From Acidihalobacter_A sp037381185 (GTDB lineage Bacteria; Pseudomonadota; Gammaproteobacteria; DSM-5130; Acidihalobacteraceae): a stretch of 64,000 nucleotides of DNA. The position numbers and the translations under genes are program-made. Location: the NCBI RefSeq assembly GCF_037381185.1, contig NZ_JARRQY010000028.1, forward strand, positions 34,372 through 98,371, written 5' to 3'. This document shows positions 19,829 to 28,821 of this stretch, piece after piece; positions within the stretch are counted from its first letter, which is position 1; each line of letters begins with the position of its first letter. A model generated the notes under the pieces. It was not told the DNA's origin, ran no database searches, and saw nothing but the letters and a program-made list of their open reading frames with translations.

Positions 19829-20725
19829 CTATACGGAAGCCGGAATGCGCAGGCGATCAAGGACAAAGGCACGAGCCTGCTGCGCCAAATCTACGCTGTC
19901 TCGCCAGGGATCCCGCCAGATTGCCAGCGTATTGGACAGTACCGGATCGACAACTGCCGAGGAAAAACTCTCGAACGTAATCGTGCCCGAGTAGCCAATC
20001 TCGCGAAGTGCCCCGAAAAATCCTTCGAAGTCCACTGTTCCCGCGCCGAGGTATCCGCGATGACTTTCACCAACGTGTACGTAGCACAAGCGCTCGCCAC
20101 ACAGACGTACCGGCTCGATGAAATCTGCCTCCTCGATATTCATATGATAGGTATCGAGGTGCACCCCCACGCCAGTCTCCCCAAGATCATCTAGAAACTC
20201 GAGCGCCTGTTCCGCGGTGTTCAACATATTCGACTCATAGCGATTCACGACCTCGAGACCCAGGACCATATCCGATGCCCTGGCTCTATCCGCGAGTCGC
20301 CGAAGGACCTCAAGTGCGTTATTCCGCCCTCTGACCGAAATAGGCTGGGAGTACTTGTGCAACGCGCCGAAAATCACCCCGCCGAGATAGCCTGCACCGA
20401 CATCTCGCGCCACCGACAAGGCCTCGTTCAGCAAACGCTCGCCACGAGCCGCGACCTCCGGGTTCTCACTGGAAATATCCGTATCCGCGCCGAGGCCCAA
20501 CGAACACGTTGCGCTCAACCCAGCCTCATCGAGAACACGTCGGGTCATCGCCACATCCACCGAGGCGGGGTTCAATAACGGTATTTCAATCAAATCGTAT
20601 CCGCACTCGGCGGTACGCATCACCGCTTTCCGACACTGCTGTGCATTCCAGCCTCCCGTCCACACCAGAGCATGAATGCCCAGACGGTTGCGCACCGCTT
20701 GATCAGCCCGCTCTTCGCAACTCAT
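19829..20725 (-). CDS. Sugar phosphate isomerase/epimerase (D-tagatose 3-epimerase-like)
   Basis: AP-endonuclease-2-type TIM barrel, predicted to epimerise ketoses at C3. Metal ligands of the tagatose/psicose 3-epimerase group are visible: the Glu of LGLEVVNRYE, the Asp and His of VGVHLDTYHMNIEE, the His of VHVGESHRGYLGAG, and the Glu of GTITFESFS. 298 residues is the usual length. These enzymes also act on ketopentoses (ribulose/xylulose). It lies two bases before the regulator gene and belongs to the polyol/sugar locus. Substrate not provable from sequence. Confidence 0.8.
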   Translation of the reverse strand: MSCEERADQAVRNRLGIHALVWTGGWNAQQCRKAVMRTAECGYDLIEIPLLNPASVDVAMTRRVLDEAGLSATCSLGLGADTDISSENPEVAARGERLLNEALSVARDVGAGYLGGVIFGALHKYSQPISVRGRNNALEVLRRLADRARASDMVLGLEVVNRYESNMLNTAEQALEFLDDLGETGVGVHLDTYHMNIEEADFIEPVRLCGERLCYVHVGESHRGYLGAGTVDFEGFFGALREIGYSGTITFESFSSAVVDPVLSNTLAIWRDPWRDSVDLAQQARAFVLDRLRIPASV

Positions 20726-20727
20726 AC

Positions 20728-21699
20728 TCAGTCCTCCTCGTCATATGCCAAGCGCCGAGCGTTCATCTCATCGGTCACCAGCATATTGGCGTAACGACCA
20801 CGCAGCACCGCCCGGATGATTTTGAACTTGTGTTTGCCGCCCGCCGCAACCACCACGTTCGGTATCGCGCGCAGGTCATCCAGACCAACCGCAACGACCC
20901 GACGATTCAACTCGTGATCCACGAGCTGGCCATAAGCATCGACAAACTGCCCCAACACGTCGCCGACTGCACCCGCCCGACGCAAGCCCTCTATGTCCTG
21001 CTTGCGACCGATCCCGTAGGAAACGACCAGCGACTGAGTCATATCCCCGAGAGCGGCCAAGGCAAGATCGGCTTTACGGGCCCGAAGGCACGTCTCGTGG
21101 ATGGTTTCCTGCTCGAGAAATGCATCCCTGATCGCCCCACTTGACGCGTATATCGGTGCCGCAAAATAGTGGCAGCTGGCACCGAGTCGGTTGGCGAACT
21201 CGGACACGATCTGAAATGTGTTGATCGAGGGGCAATACGACAATCCGCCCTGCATGGAAACAAGATTCATCTTTCTATAGTTGGCCCCATTAATGGCCCG
21301 CAGGGTATGCGCCATCGTTCGCCCCCACCCGATGGCCACGGTCTGACCGTCCGCAAACTGCGTATTCAAAAACGCGCCTGCGCCCGCACCAACCGCATTG
21401 CTGACATCGATATCGTCTGCAAGTACCGGCACCACGATCGCCTTCGCAAGCCCATAGCGCCGCTCGATTTCCTGCTCCAGAGAAACACATTCCGATAATT
21501 TGCTGTTGATTCGAATTTGAACGATTCCAGAGTGCCTGCTGGCAGACAGCAGGCGATTGATACGCACACGACTGGTGCGCATACGCGTCGCAATCTGCTG
21601 CTGTGTCAAATCGCCGAAGTAGTAGTACCAGGCCACACGCGCTTGAAGCTGTTCCTCTTCATCGGTCAAATCAAAACTCAGATCGGACTCGTCCATCAT
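20728..21699 (-). CDS. SorC-family sugar-binding transcriptional regulator
   Basis: Regulator with an N-terminal helix-turn-helix (AWYYYFGDLTQQQIATRM then TSRVRINRLLSASR) and a large C-terminal phosphosugar-binding domain (GQTVAIGWGRTMAHTLRAI, DLALAALGDM, NVVVAAGGKHKFKIIRAVLRG). Length (323) is normal for SorC/DeoR-like activators or repressors that sense phosphorylated sugars. It probably controls the adjacent transporter and catabolic genes. The ~300 bases upstream (to 22005) hold no gene and probably contain its promoter. Confidence 0.88.
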   Translation of the reverse strand: MMDESDLSFDLTDEEEQLQARVAWYYYFGDLTQQQIATRMRTSRVRINRLLSASRHSGIVQIRINSKLSECVSLEQEIERRYGLAKAIVVPVLADDIDVSNAVGAGAGAFLNTQFADGQTVAIGWGRTMAHTLRAINGANYRKMNLVSMQGGLSYCPSINTFQIVSEFANRLGASCHYFAAPIYASSGAIRDAFLEQETIHETCLRARKADLALAALGDMTQSLVVSYGIGRKQDIEGLRRAGAVGDVLGQFVDAYGQLVDHELNRRVVAVGLDDLRAIPNVVVAAGGKHKFKIIRAVLRGRYANMLVTDEMNARRLAYDEED

Positions 21700-22005
21700 G
21701 TTTCCTTTGAAAATCCATCATTCATAGCAGTCAGCGCATTACCTAACTGTAGCTAGGACACCGAATCCGACGTGTTGGCGCGCGCAGGCGACACCCATCG
21801 GGATCACTATCCTCATCTCAAGAGGTTCGAAACCAGCGGAGTCGAAAACCGGCGCTATTACCGAACGACCATCGTCACGCGACCACTACCTATGCACCGC
21901 ATTTTCGTATCGTTCCACCACCTTTGATTGACCGAATCCTCCTGGATCGAAGGCCTTAAAGTCTCAAAGATACAGCCCGGCAGTGCGACGCAACCACCCC
22001 ATGAC

Positions 22006-23115
22006 TTATCCGCACGTGCGTGTCAGCGCTTGCCCTTCAAGGTTGAACAAATGGCAGAGGTCGGCGTTGAGAACGATGTCCAAACGATCCCCACAGGAGA
22101 TTTCGTCATGCGTCCCAGGACTCTTCAATTCAACGGTTGACTCGCCCGCGATCTGAAGATGCACGAGAATTTCCCCGCCCAGGTGCTCAACCACGACGAC
22201 CTCTCCCGACACTGTTGCATCCACCTGCCCTTCCACGGCGGCTTTCAGGCCGACATGCTCGGGACGCACGCCAAATTTGAGTTCGTCGCCAGGAGCGAGG
22301 TTTTCACCGGCAACCGGCATCTTGAGCGAAACCTCGCCCGGCAATCTCACCGTAACACCACTTTCATCGACGGCGGCCACCGAGACGTCCAGGAAGTTCA
22401 TCTTGGGCGAGCCGATAAAGCCGGCGACGAACATATTGTTCGGTCGGCGATACAACTCAAGCGGAGTTCCAAGCTGCTCCAGTCGGCCCTGATTGAGCAC
22501 GGCGATTCTATCCGCCATGGTCATCGCCTCGACCTGGTCATGCGTGACGTAGACCACCGTGGTACCCAGGCGGCGATGCAGCTTGATTAGCTCAACCCGC
22601 ATCTGGACCCTCAACGCCGCATCGAGATTCGACAGCGGTTCGTCGAACAAGAATACCCTGGGTTCACGGACAATCGAACGGCCAATGGCCACACGCTGAC
22701 GCTGTCCTCCCGACAGTGCTGCAGGCTTGCGGCCAAGAAGGTGTTCGATCTGAAGCAGCTCGGCCGCCGCATGCACCGCACGTTCAACCTCTTCGCGAGG
22801 TTTCTTCGCCAGTTTGAGACCGAAAGCAATGTTGTCGAACACGGTCATATGCGGGTACAGGGCATATGACTGAAACACCATTGCGACGCCGCGCCTGGCG
22901 GGAGGGGCGTGGGTCACCTCGTCCGAACCGATTAAAACCTGACCGGAAGTCGCACGCTCCAGCCCGGCGATGGTGCGCAACAAGGTGCTCTTGCCACAGC
23001 CTGACGGGCCCACAAAAACCATGAACTCGCCATCTCGAATGTCGATATTGATGTCCGCGAGCACACTCTGCCCATCGAACTGTTTCGCAATGTGATTGAG
23101 CCGGACTTGCGCCAT
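22006..23115 (-). CDS. Sugar ABC transporter ATP-binding protein (UgpC/MalK family)
   Basis: ATPase of a carbohydrate importer. Walker A is GPSGCGKSTLLRTIAG, the ABC signature is ALSGGQRQRVAIGRS, Walker B is FLFDEPLSNLDA, and the switch His is in VYVTHDQVEAMTMADRI. The C-terminal regulatory OB/TOBE domain (FGVRPEHVGLKA) identifies the MalK/UgpC type. At 369 residues it is complete. It is transcribed away from the binding-protein and permease genes across a shared intergenic region, so the importer is split between two divergent transcripts. Confidence 0.93.
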   Translation of the reverse strand: MAQVRLNHIAKQFDGQSVLADINIDIRDGEFMVFVGPSGCGKSTLLRTIAGLERATSGQVLIGSDEVTHAPPARRGVAMVFQSYALYPHMTVFDNIAFGLKLAKKPREEVERAVHAAAELLQIEHLLGRKPAALSGGQRQRVAIGRSIVREPRVFLFDEPLSNLDAALRVQMRVELIKLHRRLGTTVVYVTHDQVEAMTMADRIAVLNQGRLEQLGTPLELYRRPNNMFVAGFIGSPKMNFLDVSVAAVDESGVTVRLPGEVSLKMPVAGENLAPGDELKFGVRPEHVGLKAAVEGQVDATVSGEVVVVEHLGGEILVHLQIAGESTVELKSPGTHDEISCGDRLDIVLNADLCHLFNLEGQALTRTCG

Positions 23116-23209
23116 CGACCTCTCTCCTCATATTACCTATTGAATTTATTCGTATTTTTCAGAAAAAAGCCGACCACCACAGTGGCGAGCGGCGTTGACA
23201 TCCATGAAG

Positions 23210-23300
23210 GCTTGAACTAAATGTCTAAGAACATATGTAGCATAGCTTGAACTAATGTTCACGATTTAGCGCTCCCGAGCACTCGAACATTCACGATGAG
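23210..23300. promoter_or_regulatory. Putative operators in the divergent ABC-transporter promoter region
   Basis: The 370-base gap between the ATPase gene and the binding-protein gene holds GCTTGAACTAA twice (23210-23220 and 23245-23255), 35 bases apart. The second is part of the inverted repeat TGAAC-TAAT-GTTCA (23248-23261). A third related sequence, CGAACATTCACG, follows near 23284-23295. Spacing and symmetry suggest binding sites for the nearby SorC-type regulator; this is inference. Confidence 0.45.
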
Positions 23301-23485
23301 ACTTAACGAAAAAACCGCGCTTGGTCTTTACCGACGACAACACAAGGGGGATTACTCAAGCCACCAACATATTGCGCTCGTTCCTAGTCACTGGAGTCAG
23401 CGCACACACCCATGCTTCGAAGCATGGGCGATCTAACGCAAGACACTTAAAAAACACGACAAGTGACAGTTTGAGGAGAACCGTA

Positions 23486-24832
23486 ATGAAGAAACGATGG
23501 CAAGTCCTGGGCGCTGCTCTGCTGATCGCGGGGGCGCACAACGCATACGCGTGGAACCTGAAACAGGCGGCTGAGCCCTACAAGGGAGAGACCATCACCG
23601 TTGTCGGCTTAGAGCGCCCGAGCTATCGTGCCGCACAAAAGCTGACGCCTATTTTCGAGAAGGAAACAGGCATTCACGTCAAATGGGCCATTTACCCGTA
23701 CGAGAGCACTCTCAAAGCGGAAATGCTCAACTTCGTCTCCAATTCCCAGCAGTATGACGTCGTGCTCAGCGATGTCGTATGGCCAGTCACCTTCGTCGAC
23801 GGGGGTTGGGTCGTACCGATCAAGCACTTCCTAGACGACCCGAAATTGCGCGATCCCAACATCAATCTCAAAGGCTTTTTCCCAATCTGGCTGGCGAGCT
23901 TTACCGTGCACGACAAGCTCTATGGCCTGCCCTTCGATTCCTACGCCGGGCTCCTGTACTACAACAAATCCATGTTCAGGAAAGCGGGTATCCAACACCC
24001 GCCGAAGACCTGGGAGGAACTGCGCTCGGATGCCGCCAAACTCACCGACAAGGACAAAGGCGTGTATGGGTATGCCTTGCAGTCAGCTCTGGGAGAGACC
24101 CAGACGGCGGACGGCTTCGCCCGTTTTCTCTGGCCCTGGGGCGGTCGTTTCATCGACACCGCGACGCACAAGGTTCTGGTCAATGACCCGCAGTCCGTCA
24201 AGGGAATCGAATTCCGCCACAGCCTGCTGAAATACATGCCATCCGGCATTGTCTCCGACAACCATGGTCAAGTGGTCCAGATGCTGATCCAGAAGCGGGT
24301 TGCGATGATTACCGAGTGGTCGGCGTTTTACTCAACGCTAAAGCAATCGGCGATCGGCGACGAACTCGGAATCGCCCCGGAACCCAAAGGCCCTCACGGT
24401 GCGTACGCAGCTTTTGGCGGCTTCGCCTACATGGTCAGCTCCGAGGTACCGAAGAAGCGGCAAAATGCCGCATGGCTGTTCGTGCAGTGGCTCACTTCGC
24501 AACAGATGGCCAAGCCGCTGATCAATGCCGGAGCGGTCGTCGCCCGCAAGGCGGCCGATACCGATGCGCAGATTCAAGCCAAGTACCCCTATCTCAAGCC
24601 GATGGTCTACACCTGGGAGCATGCGAGCGTGCCGGACTGGCGTCCACAACTGGGCTGCTATCCGCGTTTCTCGAACATCGTGTCCAACTGGGGAACACGC
24701 ATCGAACTTGGCCGCGTACCGATCAAGGCGGGTCTGGACAAGATGGCCGAGAAGCTCTCGAGCTACATGCAGACCGCGAACTGCTGGTCGCGCACGAACG
24801 CGCCCGAAAAGTACATGGCACGTTACAAATAA
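23486..24832 (+). CDS. Sugar ABC transporter substrate-binding protein
   Basis: Periplasmic solute receptor of family 1 (MalE/UgpB-like). A signal peptide MKKRWQVLGAALLIAG... is cleaved probably after AHNAYA. Typical blocks follow: PIFEKETGIHVKW, NSQQYDVVLSD, GLPFDSYAGLLYYNKSMFRKAGI with PPKTWEEL, and NAAWLFVQWLTSQQM. The ATG at 23486 has GAGGAG eight bases upstream; the frame is open further upstream but lacks a signal peptide there. 448 residues. The ligand is unknown; gene context favours a polyol or pentose derivative. A stable hairpin after the stop may raise its level over the permeases. Confidence 0.92.
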   Translation: MKKRWQVLGAALLIAGAHNAYAWNLKQAAEPYKGETITVVGLERPSYRAAQKLTPIFEKETGIHVKWAIYPYESTLKAEMLNFVSNSQQYDVVLSDVVWPVTFVDGGWVVPIKHFLDDPKLRDPNINLKGFFPIWLASFTVHDKLYGLPFDSYAGLLYYNKSMFRKAGIQHPPKTWEELRSDAAKLTDKDKGVYGYALQSALGETQTADGFARFLWPWGGRFIDTATHKVLVNDPQSVKGIEFRHSLLKYMPSGIVSDNHGQVVQMLIQKRVAMITEWSAFYSTLKQSAIGDELGIAPEPKGPHGAYAAFGGFAYMVSSEVPKKRQNAAWLFVQWLTSQQMAKPLINAGAVVARKAADTDAQIQAKYPYLKPMVYTWEHASVPDWRPQLGCYPRFSNIVSNWGTRIELGRVPIKAGLDKMAEKLSSYMQTANCWSRTNAPEKYMARYK

Positions 24833-24857
24833 CGCTTCCTCCAAAGACGGCGCCTGT

Positions 24858-24882
24858 CCCCGATGCCATCTCGGCATCGGGG
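24858..24882 (+). terminator. Strong hairpin after the binding-protein gene
   Basis: CCCCGATGCC and GGCATCGGGG form a perfect 10-bp stem around a 5-base loop, 25 bases after the stop codon. The following GCTCTTAT is only weakly T-rich, so partial termination or mRNA stabilisation is more likely than full termination. Such structures are common behind binding-protein genes of ABC operons. Confidence 0.6.
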
Positions 24883-24993
24883 GCTCTTATCATCGCGAGC
24901 CGCTCAAACACATTGAGTCAGCCCTTCGGGGCAAGACCTGGAAATGCGTGAGGATACGCCGGGTAATCGACGGCATTGGTGGAGACTTCATGA

Positions 24994-25896
24994 ATGAAAG
25001 TTGAGATTCAGGACACCCAGGAAAAACGTCCGATCAGGGAAGTTCTAGAACCTTGGTTCTTCATTGGACCGTCACTGGTCTTATTGCTGCTCATCGGCCT
25101 CTACCCCATCGTCTATACCGCCTACATGTCCCTCCACCATTGGGTGATGGGCATGGGCATACCGACGTTCAATGGCATCCACAACTACATCGTCGCGTTC
25201 ACTTCGACCTCGTTCAGGGAATCCACGCTGCGAACCCTCTTCCTGCTGACATGTACATTGCCGATCGAGATGATCCTAGGTCTGGGTATCGCGCTCGCTC
25301 TGGACGCGCAGTACAACCAGCGGTTGAAACGGTTGCTGCAAATCTGCCTGGTGATACCCATCGCGATCACTCCAGCGGTGATCGGGCTGCTCACTCAAGT
25401 GATGTTCAACCAGCAATTGGGAATCATCAACTACTTGCTGGGCCAGATAGGCTTGGGCCCCTACGATTGGCTCGGCGGGTACACCAGCGCCTTCGTCACG
25501 GTCTGCATCGTCCAAATCTGGGAGTGGACACCGTTCGTCGCACTCGTGCTGTCGGCGAGTCTTGCCACCGTGCCCACGGATATCGAAGAAGCCGTAATGC
25601 TGGAGACGGAACGTTGGTGGCCTCGTTTCAAGAGCGTCATGCTGCCTTTTATGTGGCCAGGCATTACCGCGGCCCTCGTTTTCCAGACCGCCTTCATTCT
25701 CAAAGAATTCGGAATGATCTACTCGATCGAAAAAGGCGGACCTGGTTCGGCCACGGAAGTTGCCATGATTCACATCCAGCGCATCGCATTTCGAGGGTTC
25801 GATATCGGCGTCGCATCGGCGGAATCCCTTTTGATGCTGGTTCTATCCATCGTCCTCGCGCGCATTTATATCAAGTTGTTCTATCGCGAAGTCTGA
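24994..25896 (+). CDS. Sugar ABC transporter permease (MalF/UgpA type)
   Basis: Inner-membrane subunit with about six transmembrane helices, the first at LVLLLLIGLYPIVYTAYMSL. The EAA loop that docks the ATPase is seen as PTDIEEAVMLETERWWPRFKSVMLPFMWPG. The 300-residue length is family-normal. It is separated from the binding-protein gene by ~160 bases with a hairpin and from the second permease by ~70 bases. Confidence 0.93.
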   Translation: MKVEIQDTQEKRPIREVLEPWFFIGPSLVLLLLIGLYPIVYTAYMSLHHWVMGMGIPTFNGIHNYIVAFTSTSFRESTLRTLFLLTCTLPIEMILGLGIALALDAQYNQRLKRLLQICLVIPIAITPAVIGLLTQVMFNQQLGIINYLLGQIGLGPYDWLGGYTSAFVTVCIVQIWEWTPFVALVLSASLATVPTDIEEAVMLETERWWPRFKSVMLPFMWPGITAALVFQTAFILKEFGMIYSIEKGGPGSATEVAMIHIQRIAFRGFDIGVASAESLLMLVLSIVLARIYIKLFYREV

Positions 25897-25963
25897 AAAT
25901 CAAGAACAGGATCAACCGCATTCTCTCACGCTGATGACAACGGTTTCGCGACTGGAGACAAAA

Positions 25964-26788
25964 ATGGCCTCGGATTACATCAAAAGAACACTGCATGCCC
26001 TGGCACTCTTGCTCATGCTGCTGATTATTCTCTTCCCGCTGTACTGGATGGTCACCGCTTCCCTAAAAACCGATGACCAGATATTCAGCATCCCACCGGT
26101 ATGGCTGTGGCAGCCGACCTTAAAGGGCTACATCGATGCCATCGAGCAATCCGGCATGCTTAGGGCGCTGTTGAACTCATTCATCGTTACCGGAGGCGCC
26201 GTCGTTCTCGGACTCTTGGTATCGGCACCGGCCGCGTACGGAATCGCGCGCTACCAGTTCAAGGGGCGCAAGGAAATTTGGTTCTGGTATGTCACGAACT
26301 GGATGCTAGTACCCGTCGTAGTCCTCATCCCCTTCTATCTGACGGCCTCCAAACTGCATTTGATCAACAATCCGGTCATTCTGATTCTGATCTATCAGAT
26401 CTTTGTAGTGCCCTTGATGGTGTGGCTTCTGGTCGATCAATTCCGCTCGGTCCCGATCGCCCTGGAAGAAGCCGCTCAATTGGACGGCCTCAGCCGCTTC
26501 GGCATCTTCCTGCGCATCTGCTTACCGCTGGTCAAACCCGGCATAGCCGTTTCGGCAATCCTGGCCGGCATATTCGCATGGAACAACCTTTTGTACGCCT
26601 TCATCCTCATGCCGGGCCAAAGCGCACGGACGGCTTCCACCATCGCCTTGTCATATCTCGGTGGATACATCGTGCCGTGGACCAAGGTGATGGCCAGTGC
26701 ATCGATGATCTGCGCACCGGTCATTCTCGGCGGCATCGTCGCCCATAAGCATATCGCGCGAGGACTCACCCTCGGAGCCGTCAAATAG
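25964..26788 (+). CDS. Sugar ABC transporter permease (MalG/UgpE type)
   Basis: Second membrane subunit, ~274 residues, about six helices, opening with ALALLLMLLIILFPLYWMVTASLK, the usual MalG-type start. The EAA loop appears as PIALEEAAQLDGLSRFGIFLRICLPLV. I start at MASDYIKRT because GGAGACAAAA precedes this ATG; an ATG 30 bases earlier is possible. It ends with the typical GLTLGAVK tail, complete. Confidence 0.93.
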   Translation: MASDYIKRTLHALALLLMLLIILFPLYWMVTASLKTDDQIFSIPPVWLWQPTLKGYIDAIEQSGMLRALLNSFIVTGGAVVLGLLVSAPAAYGIARYQFKGRKEIWFWYVTNWMLVPVVVLIPFYLTASKLHLINNPVILILIYQIFVVPLMVWLLVDQFRSVPIALEEAAQLDGLSRFGIFLRICLPLVKPGIAVSAILAGIFAWNNLLYAFILMPGQSARTASTIALSYLGGYIVPWTKVMASASMICAPVILGGIVAHKHIARGLTLGAVK

Positions 26789-27022
26789 GCGCAGCCCCCA
26801 CATTGCTCAACGCCAATTGGAACTGATTTTGCGACTGCTCAGAAACGATATTTCGGTAGCCCTGCGACCAGCCACGGCTTAGTCGACAACAGCCGATATC
26901 GATCGCCTGAATGAACGGCCACCAACATGCTTTTTGGGCTCGCACCGAAGTTTTCAAATGAGCCACCGGACTCGGCGCAAAAGCGGCCGAGTGTTTTTTC
27001 GTTGAAAATCAGGAGAGTTGAT

Positions 27023-27751
27023 ATGACACAGGCACTAGCAGGAAAAATCGCGGTCATTACCGGCGCGGCCTCGGGTATTGGTCGCGCGAGTGCGCACGCC
27101 ATGTCGGCAGCGGGCGCGCGAGTCGTGCTCGTGGACCGTGACGAGGCAGGCCTCGAAGCATTGTCCAGTGAACTCGGGGGGAACGCCGTCCCTCTGGCCG
27201 CAGACTTGCTGGATACGAATAGCTGCTCCGCGTTGATTCCCAACATCCTAGAACGGACCGGCCATGTGGATATCTTCCATGCGAACGCCGGAACCTATAT
27301 CGGCGGTGACTTGATCGAGGCCGACTCCGACAGCATCGACAAGATGCTCAATCTGAACGTCAACGTAGTCATGAAAAACGTTCACGACGTACTGCCCCAC
27401 ATGATTGAACGCGGCACCGGCGACATCATCGTTACAGGCTCCGTCGCCGGACATTACCCCGTAGCCTGGGAACCGGTCTATGCCTCGTCGAAATGGGCGA
27501 TAAGGTGTTTCGTGCAAACCACGCGCAGACAGGTATTCAAACACGGCATTCGTATCGGAGAAGTCTCTCCGGGCCCCGTAAACAGCGCGCTGCTGTCCGA
27601 TTGGCCTGAGGAAAATCTCAGGAAACTAAAGGAGGCGGGAAGTCTCATTGAACCGACCGAAATCTCCGATACCGTCATGTTCATGCTGACTCGTCCCCGC
27701 AACGTCACGATTCGCGACGTAGTCATCGTGCCGAGCAGTTTCGATATGTAG
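27023..27751 (+). CDS. Short-chain dehydrogenase/reductase (polyol dehydrogenase-like)
   Basis: NAD(P)-dependent oxidoreductase of the classical SDR type. Rossmann motif TGAASGIGRAS, the NAG motif in HANAGTYIGGD, the catalytic Ser in VTGSVAGHYP and YASSKWA (Tyr-X3-Lys) are all present. The C-terminal substrate part resembles ribitol 2-dehydrogenase-like enzymes more than fatty-acid reductases. The ATG at 27023 has AGGAGA upstream. In this locus it probably oxidises a polyol to a ketose; the substrate is inference. A ~230-base gap separates it from the permease. Confidence 0.82.
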   Translation: MTQALAGKIAVITGAASGIGRASAHAMSAAGARVVLVDRDEAGLEALSSELGGNAVPLAADLLDTNSCSALIPNILERTGHVDIFHANAGTYIGGDLIEADSDSIDKMLNLNVNVVMKNVHDVLPHMIERGTGDIIVTGSVAGHYPVAWEPVYASSKWAIRCFVQTTRRQVFKHGIRIGEVSPGPVNSALLSDWPEENLRKLKEAGSLIEPTEISDTVMFMLTRPRNVTIRDVVIVPSSFDM

Positions 27752-27968
27752 AAGCGCCCCACTCCGGATTGCGTGCACGCCTTGTTTCGTATACCGGCGG
27801 GAGCCTCTCGCAATGCCCCGACATGGCCGATACCTGTCTCCTCGCCACGCAGCAGGCCATGTCGACGGTATTGACCGGGCAGGCATCGGCGCCGGCAAAA
27901 TATATATCGCGTCCATAGGCCCGCAAGCGCGGCGCCGCACTCCAGACAAACAAGAGGAAGCGCCCGCC

Positions 27969-28646
27969 ATGCCCGATTCGAAAGTCGCTTTTCTGTTCGA
28001 TCTCGATGGAACCCTGGTCGACAGCGTCTACCAGCATGTCCTCGCGTGGCACGAGGCTCTCAGCGCCGAGCAGATAGAGTTGTCGATATGGCGCATTCAT
28101 CGCAAGATCGGCATGAGCGGTGGCCTGTTCACTCAGATGTTGCTGCGGGAGACCGGGCTCGAGTTCACTTCAGAGCGGATGGAACGGCTGCAGCAAAGGC
28201 ACACGGAAGTCTACCGACGGCACGCCGGCGAAGTAAGACCGCTCCCCGGAGCCCGTGCCCTAGTCAGCGCACTGAGGGACAAAGGGGTTCCGTGGGCGAT
28301 CGCGACCAGCGGACGCATGGAAACGGCACGTTCCGCGCTAAACCTGATCGGCATCGACTTGGCAGATGTGCCCATCGTCACTCGGGACCAAGTCAAAAAC
28401 GCCAAACCGGATCCGGACCTGTTCATCACCGCGGCTCAGCGCCTAGGAGTGGCAATCGAGTCGACGATGGTCGTCGGCGACAGCGTCTGGGACATACTCG
28501 CGGCCCAGCGTGCCCGCGCACTGGGCATCGGCCTGCTTTCAGGAGGTTACAGTCCGGATGAACTCAAGGAAGCCGGTGCTTACCGAGTATACGAGGATCC
28601 GGCCGATCTGCTTAACCATCTAGACGAAGTTGGGGTTCGGCAATAA
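27969..28646 (+). CDS. HAD-superfamily sugar-phosphate phosphatase
   Basis: Haloacid dehalogenase-like hydrolase, subfamily IA. The nucleophile motif is FLFDLDGTLVDSV (DxD), motif II is AIATSGR, the Lys is in NAKPDPDLF, and motif IV is MVVGDSVWDILAA. 225 residues with an alpha-helical cap between motifs I and II. The ATG has GAGGAAG upstream. It may dephosphorylate dead-end phosphosugars made by the locus; the true substrate is unknown. Confidence 0.85.
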   Translation: MPDSKVAFLFDLDGTLVDSVYQHVLAWHEALSAEQIELSIWRIHRKIGMSGGLFTQMLLRETGLEFTSERMERLQQRHTEVYRRHAGEVRPLPGARALVSALRDKGVPWAIATSGRMETARSALNLIGIDLADVPIVTRDQVKNAKPDPDLFITAAQRLGVAIESTMVVGDSVWDILAAQRARALGIGLLSGGYSPDELKEAGAYRVYEDPADLLNHLDEVGVRQ

Positions 28647-28821
28647 GGCGCAAAACGCGGAATAGCGGCAAACATCGAACCGATCTCGTGGCCTCAGCGG
28701 CTACCGTGGGCCGCTGGCGCACCGAACGCGGCTGAGCACTCCGTTAAAGGCGGTCCCGAAACAATGGGCCTGTGACATTTCCTGGCCGACCCGCATCCTG
28801 TATCGCGAAGGAGTACTGCAC

